64,000 bases of DNA from Alishewanella metallidurans. Its GTDB lineage: Bacteria > Pseudomonadota > Gammaproteobacteria > Enterobacterales > Alteromonadaceae. Made by a program: the position numbers and the translations under genes. Below, one piece after another: positions 7,507 to 16,829 of this stretch. The stretch's first letter is position 1. Each line of letters begins with the position of its first letter. The notes beneath the pieces were generated by a model. It was not told the DNA's origin and did no database searches. It worked only from the letters and a program-made list of their open reading frames with translations. Location of the stretch: assembly GCF_036983985.1 (NCBI RefSeq), contig NZ_JALAHQ010000001.1, forward strand, positions 930,001-994,000, read 5' to 3'.

Positions 7507-8976
7507 TTAAAAGCTGTAGTTAGCGCCTAAGGCAAATAATTGGCCTTTATTGCTGTAATCACCTTGATAACCGCTGTTATATAAGCGTTCATCTTGCTTA
7601 TTATATTCATGCTCATCTACCTGCACATCACCGGTAAACAAGTAACCGTAAGCCAGATCTACGCTTAAATTTTCCGCCAGCTGCCAGTTTGCCCCCACTG
7701 ATACCCAAACCCGATTATCGGTTGGAATACGTGCGGTTTTACGTTCTGATTTAATCGGGTTTTCATCATAAGCAACACCGGCTTTTAACGTTAGGTCGCT
7801 TTGCAATGCATAGCTAGCGCCAAGGGAAAATGACCAGCTATTCGTCCAATATTCAGGAATATAACCAATTTGACCTGGGTTGTTCAGATTGGCTTCTTGC
7901 TGGGTATTTAATGAAATACTGGGTTGAGCATCGGTGCTGAGGATATCGATGCTTTGAAACTTGCTCCACTGGGTCCATGCTGCGCTAAATTGCACAGACA
8001 ACGCTTTGCTAAGTTGCTGGTCTAGGCTAAATGCCACTGTCGCAGGCGTGGTTAATGCAAGTTTGCTTGCTTCAGTAAGTAAGCTTTGTGCTGCAAGTTT
8101 ACCGGTTTTTAAATCAATTGCCGGTAAGTGAGGTTTAGTCACCATATAGTTTGGGTTGCCAACAACATTGGCGCTAGTAATAGGTGTGTTGGTAATGGTT
8201 GAATCGCCAGTTAAGGTAAAGTGAAGTGCCGAATGGTAGGTTAGTGCCAAACGAGTACCAACCACAGGCTCACCATGAATACCTAGAGTGTAACCAAATG
8301 TAACATCGTCACCTTCCACTTCGTAGTGGCTATTGCAGTAGGCCTCGTTATATACCGGTGCACCGAACATAGCATTAATGGTTTGTTCACCTAGCTCACA
8401 CAGGCCGCTATGATCTTTCGCTTTAGATAGGGTACCGGTCGCTCGGTTAATTGAAATACCCATACCCACTGACCATTGCTCATTTAGCTTATAACCAATA
8501 CTGGGTTGTAAACTAAGCACTTGTATTGACGTTTCATCAGCAAAGTATCGGCCAACAAAGTCGTCGTCATAGTCAGATGACAAGCCATAGGGTACATAAA
8601 ACCCAATACCCCAACTTAAGGTTTCAGAAAAAGTATCACTATAAAATACATAGGGCACTAATTCGTTAAGGCTATTACTTCCTTCGCTACGGCCAAGTAC
8701 CGGCTGACCATTAGCACTTTGTGCTTGGGCATTGCTGTAATGTGTTTTTGCCGTAATAAAATTAAGCCCGCCACTAAGTTGACGACCAGAAAGCCGTGTT
8801 AGGGCTGCTGGGTTCGAATACACTAAGCTAGCATCGGTAATTTGCGCACCACGGCCAGCATAAGCATTACCCATACTACTGACAGACTGTTCAAATAGCT
8901 TGTAGCCTTCAGCCTGCGCCGACAGACTAAATAACACAGAACATACGGCAATTGAGATGGCGGTTTTTCTAATCAT
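7507..8976 (-). CDS. FadL/TodX-family outer-membrane transporter
   Basis: A 489-residue protein with a signal peptide (MIRKTAISIAVCSVLFSLSA, then QA). It goes on as EGYKLFEQSVSSMGNAYAG and SLVYSNPAALTRLSG, the hatch-domain hallmark (NPA) of FadL porins. The C-terminus ends in the beta-barrel signal GQLFALGANYSF. These proteins carry long-chain fatty acids or other hydrophobic compounds across the outer membrane. I chose the ATG at 8976 because the longer frame to 9024 would put 16 polar residues before the signal peptide. Several FadL paralogues are usual in marine bacteria, so the substrate is open. Confidence 0.88.
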   Translation of the reverse strand: MIRKTAISIAVCSVLFSLSAQAEGYKLFEQSVSSMGNAYAGRGAQITDASLVYSNPAALTRLSGRQLSGGLNFITAKTHYSNAQAQSANGQPVLGRSEGSNSLNELVPYVFYSDTFSETLSWGIGFYVPYGLSSDYDDDFVGRYFADETSIQVLSLQPSIGYKLNEQWSVGMGISINRATGTLSKAKDHSGLCELGEQTINAMFGAPVYNEAYCNSHYEVEGDDVTFGYTLGIHGEPVVGTRLALTYHSALHFTLTGDSTITNTPITSANVVGNPNYMVTKPHLPAIDLKTGKLAAQSLLTEASKLALTTPATVAFSLDQQLSKALSVQFSAAWTQWSKFQSIDILSTDAQPSISLNTQQEANLNNPGQIGYIPEYWTNSWSFSLGASYALQSDLTLKAGVAYDENPIKSERKTARIPTDNRVWVSVGANWQLAENLSVDLAYGYLFTGDVQVDEHEYNKQDERLYNSGYQGDYSNKGQLFALGANYSF

Positions 8977-9281
8977 ATATACATACCCTGTTGAACGTAA
9001 AAACCTGCAGTATAAAGAGGTCATACCATGGAGTACATACTCTAATTCGTAAATAATTGTTGCTTGGTCGTTAAATTAACAAAATTACTATAGTTAACTA
9101 TCGTGCATCTGACTAAAAATTCGTGGTTTAGGCCACTCATTTTTAATCCAATTTAATTTGTTAGTATTTAAGCGTTCTATCTTATTGAAAAACAACTGAA
9201 ATAAGTTGTTACACAAGCTGGCACACGCTCTGCATTATTGGTGGTAACTTATTCAGTATTATGTTTTCCGAAGGATGGACC
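8977..9281. other. Divergent intergenic region, FadL-type gene / RND efflux operon
   Basis: 305 bases, AT-rich, with no convincing ORF. It must hold the promoters for both neighbours. The only structured element I see is the inverted repeat at 9191-9210, described separately. Confidence 0.6.
9191..9210. promoter_or_regulatory. Candidate operator upstream of the RND operon
   Basis: AACAACT, 6 bases, AGTTGTT: a perfect 7-base inverted repeat about 70 bases before the adaptor ATG. Size and position suit a dimeric TetR-like repressor. No regulator gene lies next to it, so this is only a suggestion. Confidence 0.35.
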
Positions 9282-10355
9282 ATGAAAACGCCAAACCATT
9301 TTAAACTTACCGCGCTCGCCGCTATTTTCAGTTGCTTTGTTCTAACTGCGTGTAATGGCGCGAATAGCTCAACGGCCAGTAGCACCGCAGATGTGATACT
9401 GACGATTCCCGTTGAAGCGGTATTAACCCGTCATGGCGAAATTAGCAGTAGTTATCGCACTACGGCAACACTTGAAGCCCGCGGTGAGGCTGAGGTTATT
9501 AGTAAAGCAACGGGTATAGTGCAACATATTTTGGTTGAAGAGGGCGATGCGGTTAGCGCTGGACAATTATTGGCACAGCTAGACAATGAACGTCAGCAAT
9601 ATAGCTTGAATAAAGAAAAAGCCGAGTTGAACCGTTTGGCTAGCGAGTTAACCCGAACCAAAGAGATGCACGAACGTAAGTTGATTAGTAGCGACGTATT
9701 TGAAAAGTTGCAATGGCAGTTTGATGCAATGCAAGCCTCGGTCAACTTAGCTGAACTCGCGTTAAAAGAAACTGAGGTTCGTGCGCCAATTAGCGGCGTA
9801 ATATCGCGTCGTTACGCCAAACTAGGGCAACTGGTTAATCAATACGCAACCCAATCATTATTCCATATTGTCTCTAATCAGCAATTAGAGGCGGTAGTGC
9901 ATTTGCCAGAGCAGCAGCTAGCCCAAGCGCGTATTGGCCAAAATGCGTTATTAGAATTTGCCGGTATGTTACCCGTTAACGCCGAGTTAGTGCGTATTTC
10001 GCCAGTAGTTGATGCGGCTTCAGGCACTGTGCGCGCGGTTTTAAGAGTGGCTAACGAACAGCAATTATTAAAGCCCGGTATGTTTGCTCAGGTGCAGTTA
10101 CAGTTTGATGTTAAAGCCGATGCATTATTACTACCCAAACGCGCCTTAATGACGACCGATAATAGCCCAACCGTATTTGTGGTTAACGCTGAAAATAAGG
10201 TTAGCCGTAAACCGGTAAGCTTGGGGTATCAGTCTGACAACACAGTAGAAATATTGTCCGGTTTGGCACTGGGTGACAAAGTGGTTATTGCTGGGCAGTC
10301 TGCGCTTAAAGACGATGCTTTGGTTAATGTGGTTAGCGTTAAACAATTCGAATAG
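9282..10355 (+). CDS. RND efflux periplasmic adaptor (membrane fusion protein)
   Basis: A 357-residue lipoprotein with lipobox LTAC (Cys24). Domain order is typical: a first lipoyl half with AEVISKATGIVQHILVEEGD, a helical hairpin (about residues 110-150), and a second lipoyl half with LKETEVRAPISGVISRR. A beta-barrel and a C-terminal membrane-proximal domain follow. It would link the inner-membrane pumps downstream to an outer-membrane channel that is not encoded here. The ATG at 9282 follows AAGGATGG; the earlier ATG at 9261 lacks a ribosome site. It is 15 bases from the first permease gene. Confidence 0.9.
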   Translation: MKTPNHFKLTALAAIFSCFVLTACNGANSSTASSTADVILTIPVEAVLTRHGEISSSYRTTATLEARGEAEVISKATGIVQHILVEEGDAVSAGQLLAQLDNERQQYSLNKEKAELNRLASELTRTKEMHERKLISSDVFEKLQWQFDAMQASVNLAELALKETEVRAPISGVISRRYAKLGQLVNQYATQSLFHIVSNQQLEAVVHLPEQQLAQARIGQNALLEFAGMLPVNAELVRISPVVDAASGTVRAVLRVANEQQLLKPGMFAQVQLQFDVKADALLLPKRALMTTDNSPTVFVVNAENKVSRKPVSLGYQSDNTVEILSGLALGDKVVIAGQSALKDDALVNVVSVKQFE

Positions 10356-10370
10356 TTCAAGGATGATGCT

Positions 10371-13300
10371 ATGAAGTTAGTTGATACCGCGGTAAACCGT
10401 CCTGTTGCTATTTGGATGTTTACGCTAGGCATTTTGCTGTTTGGTTTAGTTGCCGCTGGGCGTTTAGCGGTAAATTTATTACCCGACTTATCGTATCCGT
10501 CATTAACCGTACGCACTGAATTTGTCGGCGCTGCACCGGCTGAAGTAGAGCAGTTGGTGAGTAAACCTATAGAAGAGGCCGTCGGCATAGTTAAAGGCGT
10601 GCGTAAAGTACAGTCGGTGTCGCGCTCTGGTCGCTCTGATGTGGTCATGGAGTTTGATTGGGGCACCAATATGGATGTTGCCGCGCTAGATGTGCGCGAA
10701 AAGCTAGATGTTTTATTCTTACCGCTAGAAATAGAAAAGCCGTTATTACTGCGTTTTAACCCTAATTTAGATCCTATTATTCGCTTTGCGTTAAGCCGTG
10801 ATAATGCCGGTAACGCCATAAGCCCCGCACAGTTAGTAAGCTTACGCACCTTTGCCGAAGAGGATTTACGTCGCGCACTGGAGTCGGTGTCGGGCGTTGC
10901 AGCGGTGCGGCCTGATGGCGGTTTAAGCCAAGAAATTCAAATTTTGGTCGACCCGCAGAAGTTGAGCCAATTACAGCTTGATATTAGCCAAATCAGTTCG
11001 CGCTTACGCGAAGAAAACCTAAACCAAGCCGGCGGCCGTTTAGAAACGCCAAGCTATGATTATTTAGTCCGAACCATTAATCAATTTGCCGACTTAAAAC
11101 AAATTGAAAATTTGTATATTGCTGAAGTGGCAGGCAGCCAAATACGCTTAAAAGATATTGCCCAAGTTAAAGATAGCTTTGTCGATCGACAAAGTATTAC
11201 CTATGTTGACGGTAAAGAAGCCATCGAGGTGGCGATTTATAAAGAGGGCGATGCTAACACGGTGCAAGTGGCTAAAACCCTACTTGCTCAACTACCAAAA
11301 TTAGAGAAAACCTTACCGGCTGGCTATAAGCTAACGTTGGTTTATGATCAGTCTGAATTTATTAAGCAAGCTATAGATGAAGTAAAGTCGTCGGCGGTTG
11401 TTGGTGGTTTGCTTGCCATGCTGGTGTTATATCTATTTTTACGTAATGTCTGGGCAACAATCATTATTTCAATATCTATCCCGTTATCGGTTATAGCGAC
11501 CTTTAATTTGATGTATGGCCAGGGCATAACGCTAAACATGATGAGCTTAGGCGGTATTGCATTAGCGGTGGGCTTACTGGTTGATAATGCCATTGTGGTA
11601 CTAGAAAACATTGCACGACATAAAGAGCTAGGCAAGGACGCATTTAGTGCGGCTAAAATTGGCACCAGTGAAGTTGCCATGGCGATTACCGCGTCAACAT
11701 TAACTACTGTTGCGGTATTTTTCCCCTTAGTCTTTATTGAAGGCATTGCCGGCCAGTTGTTTCGTGATCAAGCACTAACGGTTACTTTTGCGCTATTAGC
11801 TTCGTTAGTGGTTGCGCTAACGCTTATCCCTACGATGGCAGCCCGTGAACGCAGCGTTAAAGCCGAGCCGAAGTTAGTAGCGGCTGAACCGGATAAGGTA
11901 TTGGTGCGTCGTTGGTATTATTGGCCAACCTGGCCGTTGCGAATAGTAGGCCGTGCCCTTAGCGGTTTATTTATGCTTATTGCTACCTTATTCACGCTAG
12001 GTTTTCGCCTGATTAGCCGTTCATTAGCCTTTATTTTTAAACCTTTGCTATCGCTAGTGCAGTGGTTTTTAGTTTTGCTAGAAAAAAACTATCGGCGCGC
12101 ACTGCAAGCGGCATTAGGGTTAAAAGGCTTAACTATCGCTCTGACCTTATTGGTTGCTGGCGGATGTTATACCTTGCTACCTCGATTAGGCGCCGACGTT
12201 ATTCCTGCTATGAGCCAAGGTGAGTTCTTTGTCGAAGTGCAATTGCCGGTCGGTAGCGCCATTGAACAAACCGACAAGGTATTGGTTAACCTTGCCGCTA
12301 TTGCGGGTGAGCAAGCTGCGGTTAAACGTAGTTATGCGCAAGCGGGTACCGGTTCGCAAATGACGGTTGATCCAAGTGTGGGCGGTAGCCATTGGGGTAG
12401 GTTAAATGTTGTACTCAACAGTGGTACTAGCAAAGAACAAGAACAACAGGTTATTGCTCATTTACGTGACTATTTAGCTCGACAACCTGACATTATGGTG
12501 AAAATTGATCGGCCACAGCTGTTCAGCTTTAGTACACCGTTAGAAATAGAGCTGTCTGGGTATGAATTAACACAGCTAAAAACCGCGGCAGATAGTTTAG
12601 TGATAGCGCTAGAAGCGGATGCGCGTTTTACTGATGTAAAAACCAGCTTACGTCAAGGCCAGCCTGAAATTACGCTGTACTTTAATCATGCCTTGTTATC
12701 GCAACTCGGTATGACATCTCATGATGTCGCCAAACGGGTAGCGGCTTATATTGGTGGCGAACTCGCCGGCCAGTATTCGGTCAATGATCGTAAAGTTGAT
12801 ATTCGCGTACGTTTATCCGAAGAGTATCGCCAGTCCGAGCAACAGCTAGCGCAGCTGATTATTAACCCGGGCAGCAGCAAGCCGTTACCGCTTTCTGCGG
12901 TGGCGCAAATTAAACGTGAAACTGGACCAAGCGAAATCACCCGTATTGGTCAGCAGCGGGTTGCTGTTGTTAGCGCCAACCTCGCGTTTGGCGATTTAGA
13001 GCAAGCTACTCAAGCCGCCACTGCCGTATTAGCGGCTCAGCGTTTGCCCTATGGCGTAACTGCTGCAGTAATGGGCCAAAGCGAAGAGATGGAACGGGCC
13101 TATACCTCGCTAACAATGGCGCTACTATTAGCGGTATTCTTGGTGTATTTAGTTATGGCATCGCAGTTTGAAAACCTGCTACAGCCATTACTTATTCTTT
13201 TTACGGTGCCATTAGCTGGCGCCGGCGCAATACTGGGGTTGTGGTTAACCAATACCCGTTTATCTGTCATTGTTTTTATTGGTTTAATTATGCTGGCCGG

Positions 13301-13640
13301 CATAGTGGTAAATAATGCCATTGTATTGATTGACCGCATTAACCAGTTGCGTGCAGAAGGTTTGCGCATACAGCAGGCAATATTAGATGCGGGTACTAGC
13401 CGGTTACGGCCAGTATTAATGACTACACTAACCACCATATTAGGCTTGTTACCTATGGCAATTGGTGGTGGCGATGGCAGCGAAATTCGTGCGCCTATGG
13501 CAATTACGGTTATTTTTGGTTTGGCTTTAGCCACCATGCTTACCTTATTATTTATTCCTGTGTTGTATGCATTGTTTAGCCGAGATCATGCACAAGTGAC
13601 TGTGAATAATAGCGCCAGCGCTGTGGAGACAAGGCTATGA
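10371..13640 (+). CDS. RND efflux permease, subunit 1 (HAE-type)
   Basis: A 1089-residue AcrB-fold inner-membrane pump starting MKLVDTAVNRPVAIWMF. TM4 carries GLLVDNAIVVLENI with Asp405 (AcrB has two Asp, here Asp-Asn). TM10 has GIVVNNAIVLIDRI near residue 980, with Asn where AcrB has its proton-relay Lys. About 70 extra, largely hydrophobic residues (about 500-570) between the two halves explain the length. It overlaps the next permease gene by 4 bases (ATGA), so the two are co-translated. Substrates are unknown; the architecture resembles MdtBC-like two-permease pumps. Confidence 0.9.
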   Translation: MKLVDTAVNRPVAIWMFTLGILLFGLVAAGRLAVNLLPDLSYPSLTVRTEFVGAAPAEVEQLVSKPIEEAVGIVKGVRKVQSVSRSGRSDVVMEFDWGTNMDVAALDVREKLDVLFLPLEIEKPLLLRFNPNLDPIIRFALSRDNAGNAISPAQLVSLRTFAEEDLRRALESVSGVAAVRPDGGLSQEIQILVDPQKLSQLQLDISQISSRLREENLNQAGGRLETPSYDYLVRTINQFADLKQIENLYIAEVAGSQIRLKDIAQVKDSFVDRQSITYVDGKEAIEVAIYKEGDANTVQVAKTLLAQLPKLEKTLPAGYKLTLVYDQSEFIKQAIDEVKSSAVVGGLLAMLVLYLFLRNVWATIIISISIPLSVIATFNLMYGQGITLNMMSLGGIALAVGLLVDNAIVVLENIARHKELGKDAFSAAKIGTSEVAMAITASTLTTVAVFFPLVFIEGIAGQLFRDQALTVTFALLASLVVALTLIPTMAARERSVKAEPKLVAAEPDKVLVRRWYYWPTWPLRIVGRALSGLFMLIATLFTLGFRLISRSLAFIFKPLLSLVQWFLVLLEKNYRRALQAALGLKGLTIALTLLVAGGCYTLLPRLGADVIPAMSQGEFFVEVQLPVGSAIEQTDKVLVNLAAIAGEQAAVKRSYAQAGTGSQMTVDPSVGGSHWGRLNVVLNSGTSKEQEQQVIAHLRDYLARQPDIMVKIDRPQLFSFSTPLEIELSGYELTQLKTAADSLVIALEADARFTDVKTSLRQGQPEITLYFNHALLSQLGMTSHDVAKRVAAYIGGELAGQYSVNDRKVDIRVRLSEEYRQSEQQLAQLIINPGSSKPLPLSAVAQIKRETGPSEITRIGQQRVAVVSANLAFGDLEQATQAATAVLAAQRLPYGVTAAVMGQSEEMERAYTSLTMALLLAVFLVYLVMASQFENLLQPLLILFTVPLAGAGAILGLWLTNTRLSVIVFIGLIMLAGIVVNNAIVLIDRINQLRAEGLRIQQAILDAGTSRLRPVLMTTLTTILGLLPMAIGGGDGSEIRAPMAITVIFGLALATMLTLLFIPVLYALFSRDHAQVTVNNSASAVETRL

Positions 13641-16600
13641 ACCAGCAACCGCTAGGCTTAACTCGCTTTGCTTTAAACCGCCCAGTAACCATTTGCATGT
13701 TGTTTTTATCCATGTTGGTATTTGGCATTATTGCTAGCCGGATGCTGTTGTTAGAGCGGTTTCCGGGTATTGATATCCCGCAAATTTTTATTAACGTGCC
13801 GTATAACAATGCAACCCCAAACGAAATTGAGCGATTGATCACGCGGCCACTTGAAGAAGCACTGGCAACGGTAACCGGCGTGAAACAAATGCGCTCTTGG
13901 TCTAACGAAAACAGCGCAGAGGTATCGTTAGAATTTAAATGGGAAGAAAATATCAATAGTAAAAGCATTGAAGTACGTGAACGGCTCGATAGCATTCGTC
14001 ATTTATTACCCAAAGATGTTGAGCGGGTATTGGTATTTCAGTTTAATACTAATGATATGCCGATCTTTCAGTTGCGTATTTCTAGTGAGCGCGATTTGGC
14101 AATGGCTTACGATCTGCTTGAAAGGCAAATAAAACGACAGCTAGAGCGTGTGCCCGGCGTATCAAAGGTTGAGCTGTATGGCGTAGAAAAGCGTCAAGTT
14201 ATTATTCGGCTTAACCCCGATAAGATGCGAGCGTTAAACATTGATGCTGCCGCTATTGTTAATACGTTACGACAAAACAACTTCGCCATGACGGCCGGTG
14301 AACTTCGCAATAGCCATAATAGTATTTTGGTTAAACCGGTAGGTGAATACCGCTCGTTAGAAGAAATAGCGGCACTGCCACTGCGCCCGGGCTTAAGTTT
14401 ACGAGAGGTGGCCACGGTGCAGCTTGAGTTGCCTAAGCGTGAAGATGGCCGGCATTTAGATCAAAGCTATGCGGTTGGCATGAATGTATTTAAAGAGTCA
14501 GGCGCTAACCTAGTTGAAGTGTCGCACGCAGCATTAGCCGTGGTTGATAACGTGCGAAAAGACCCTGCGTTTAATGGCATTAGTTTATTTATTATGGATG
14601 ATACCGCCAAAGGCGTAACCACATCGTTGGCTGATCTATTAAGTGCCGGCAGTGTTGGTGCACTGTTATCTTTTGCCGTGCTGTATTTATTTTTACGGCA
14701 CATAGGCACGACCTTAGTGGTGGTGCTTGCGGTGCCAGTATCAATCAGTATTGCCCTTGGTATCATGTATTTTATGGGTTACAGCCTAAATATTCTTAGC
14801 ATGATGGGGCTAATGTTAGCTATCGGCATGTTGGTAGATAACGCCGTGGTGGTTACAGAAAGCATTTTTCGTGAACGAGCACTGGATGGCGATGTTAAAG
14901 CGGCAACCGCCCGAGGCGTGCGCCGCGTTAGTTTGGCGGTCGTGGCCGGCACTGTAACTACCGTTATTGTGTTTTTACCCAATATCGTTGGCCAAAAAAT
15001 GATGCTAACTATCTTCCTTGAGCATGTGGCCATTGCCATTTGTTTATGTTTAGCCATTAGCTTATTAATGGCGTTAACGTTAATTCCGCTATTAACTACC
15101 ATATTAAAAGTGCAAGTGTTACAAGAGCCTAAACCCGGTGTATCTGATGTTATTTATCGCAAAGTCTTAGGTTGGACGATGGCGCACCCGCGCTGGTCTA
15201 CCTTTATTTCTATTGTCTTGCTGTGCAGCATTGTTATTCCTATTGGCGCGGTATCTGGCGGCGAAGAAAATAACGATGATCAAAACCGTATTTTCCTCAA
15301 TTACAACGTACAAGGTAATTATGCGTTGGCTGAAGTTGAAGCCGAAGTGAATACGATGGAGCAGTACCTGTATGCTAACAAAGACAAATTTGATATTGAG
15401 TCGGTGTATAGTTATTACAGTGCTGGTAATGCGAGCTCAACGTTAATTCTAAAACCACAGTTAAGCCAGCCGCTTATCGAATTAAAAAAAGCCATTCGCA
15501 AAGATTGGCCAACCTTAGTGCGTTCTAAGCCCTCGTTTGGCTGGGGCAGTGATGGCGGCTTGCAGGTACACTTGCTGGGTAACTCGACTGAAATTCTAAT
15601 GCAACTTGCCGGTGATATTGAACCCATATTAGCGAATATGAAAGGGCTTGAGGATGTCAGCTCAGATATTGCCCGTGGCCAACAAGAAATTCAAATAACC
15701 CTTAAATTAGAGCAACTGCAGCGCCATGGTTTAAATGCGCAACAAGTTGCTAATGCAGTGGCACTGGCACTGCGCGGTACTAACTTACGCACCTTTAGAA
15801 CTATTGAACAAGGTGAGCTGTTAATGCGAGTACTTTATGATGAACGAGTAAGTCACTCTTTAGCGGAATTGTCGGCATTACCTGTTTTAACTAAAGATGG
15901 CGTCGTTATTAGCTTGCAGCAATTAGCTGACCTAAAAGCCGCGCCACGCTTAGATAGGATCAGCCGGTTTGATCGACAAACCGGTATCGCCATTCGGATG
16001 AATTTAGCTAAAGATTACAACATTGATAAGGCGCGTGAAGATATTAAAAAAGTGATGGATCAACTAGCCTTACCGCCGGGTTTTCGCTGGTCATTTCAAG
16101 GCAGCTTTCAAAGCCAAGATGAATCACAACAGGTAATGGTCGTAAACATGCTACTTGCAGTGGCGATGATTTATCTGGTGATGGCTGCGTTATTTGAATC
16201 ATTGTTATTGCCTACAGCAGTGATAGGTTCATTACTATTTTCAATGGTTGGCGTGTTTTGGACCTTTATGTTTACCGGCACCACTATTGGCATTATGGGC
16301 ATGATTGGCATGTTGGTACTAATGGGTATCGTAGTTAATAACGGCATAGTATTAGTCGACCGTATTAATCAGGAGCGAAATGACGCGCCCAACGCACCAT
16401 TAAAAGAGTTAATTCTTCACGCCAGTGAATCGCGTTTGCGGCCGATATTAATGACCGTAGCTACTACAATATTAGGCTTAGTACCACTTGCATTAGGCGG
16501 CACCCAATTAGGTGGCGACGGCCCAAGCTATGCGCCAATGGCGATAGCTATTATTGGCGGTCTGCTATTTTCTACTTTAACCAGCTTAGTTTTAGTGCCA

Positions 16601-16690
16601 CTTACTTATTGGGGGCTCGTTAATATGACGTATCGCTGGGCTAACTGGAAAGCCAATACTAAACGATGGGCCGATAAAATTTGGGCTTAG
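13637..16690 (+). CDS. RND efflux permease, subunit 2 (HAE-type)
   Basis: A 1017-residue AcrB-fold permease, clearly different in sequence from subunit 1. It begins LTRFALNRPVTICMLF. TM4 has IGMLVDNAVVVTESI (Asp401) and TM10 has GIVVNNGIVLVDRI near residue 900, so again a single Asp and no Lys. The 4-base ATGA overlap with subunit 1 suggests the products are made in equal amounts and form a mixed trimer, as in MdtABC. A terminator follows at once, so the operon is adaptor, permease, permease. Confidence 0.9.
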   Translation: MNQQPLGLTRFALNRPVTICMLFLSMLVFGIIASRMLLLERFPGIDIPQIFINVPYNNATPNEIERLITRPLEEALATVTGVKQMRSWSNENSAEVSLEFKWEENINSKSIEVRERLDSIRHLLPKDVERVLVFQFNTNDMPIFQLRISSERDLAMAYDLLERQIKRQLERVPGVSKVELYGVEKRQVIIRLNPDKMRALNIDAAAIVNTLRQNNFAMTAGELRNSHNSILVKPVGEYRSLEEIAALPLRPGLSLREVATVQLELPKREDGRHLDQSYAVGMNVFKESGANLVEVSHAALAVVDNVRKDPAFNGISLFIMDDTAKGVTTSLADLLSAGSVGALLSFAVLYLFLRHIGTTLVVVLAVPVSISIALGIMYFMGYSLNILSMMGLMLAIGMLVDNAVVVTESIFRERALDGDVKAATARGVRRVSLAVVAGTVTTVIVFLPNIVGQKMMLTIFLEHVAIAICLCLAISLLMALTLIPLLTTILKVQVLQEPKPGVSDVIYRKVLGWTMAHPRWSTFISIVLLCSIVIPIGAVSGGEENNDDQNRIFLNYNVQGNYALAEVEAEVNTMEQYLYANKDKFDIESVYSYYSAGNASSTLILKPQLSQPLIELKKAIRKDWPTLVRSKPSFGWGSDGGLQVHLLGNSTEILMQLAGDIEPILANMKGLEDVSSDIARGQQEIQITLKLEQLQRHGLNAQQVANAVALALRGTNLRTFRTIEQGELLMRVLYDERVSHSLAELSALPVLTKDGVVISLQQLADLKAAPRLDRISRFDRQTGIAIRMNLAKDYNIDKAREDIKKVMDQLALPPGFRWSFQGSFQSQDESQQVMVVNMLLAVAMIYLVMAALFESLLLPTAVIGSLLFSMVGVFWTFMFTGTTIGIMGMIGMLVLMGIVVNNGIVLVDRINQERNDAPNAPLKELILHASESRLRPILMTVATTILGLVPLALGGTQLGGDGPSYAPMAIAIIGGLLFSTLTSLVLVPLTYWGLVNMTYRWANWKANTKRWADKIWA

Positions 16691-16711
16691 GTTTAACCTT
16701 GTACTTAGTGT

Positions 16712-16741
16712 AAAAAGCGAAGCAGCAGCTTCGCTTTTTTT
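16712..16741 (+). terminator. Terminator of the RND operon
   Basis: AAAAAGCGAAGC (16712-16723), loop AGCA, GCTTCGCTTTTT (16728-16739), then more T. Confidence 0.93.
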
Positions 16742-16829
16742 ATGGCGCTGATCCATGATTAACTGTTGCAACAATAGGGCGCTTTACCTACCCTATAGTT
16801 GATTTTACTAAAAACAACAGGAAACACTT

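Noticed and set aside
10229..10849. A 206-codon open frame on the minus strand across the adaptor/permease junction
   Set aside because: It lies antisense to two genes with clear family motifs, has no ribosome site and shows a low-complexity composition typical of shadow frames.
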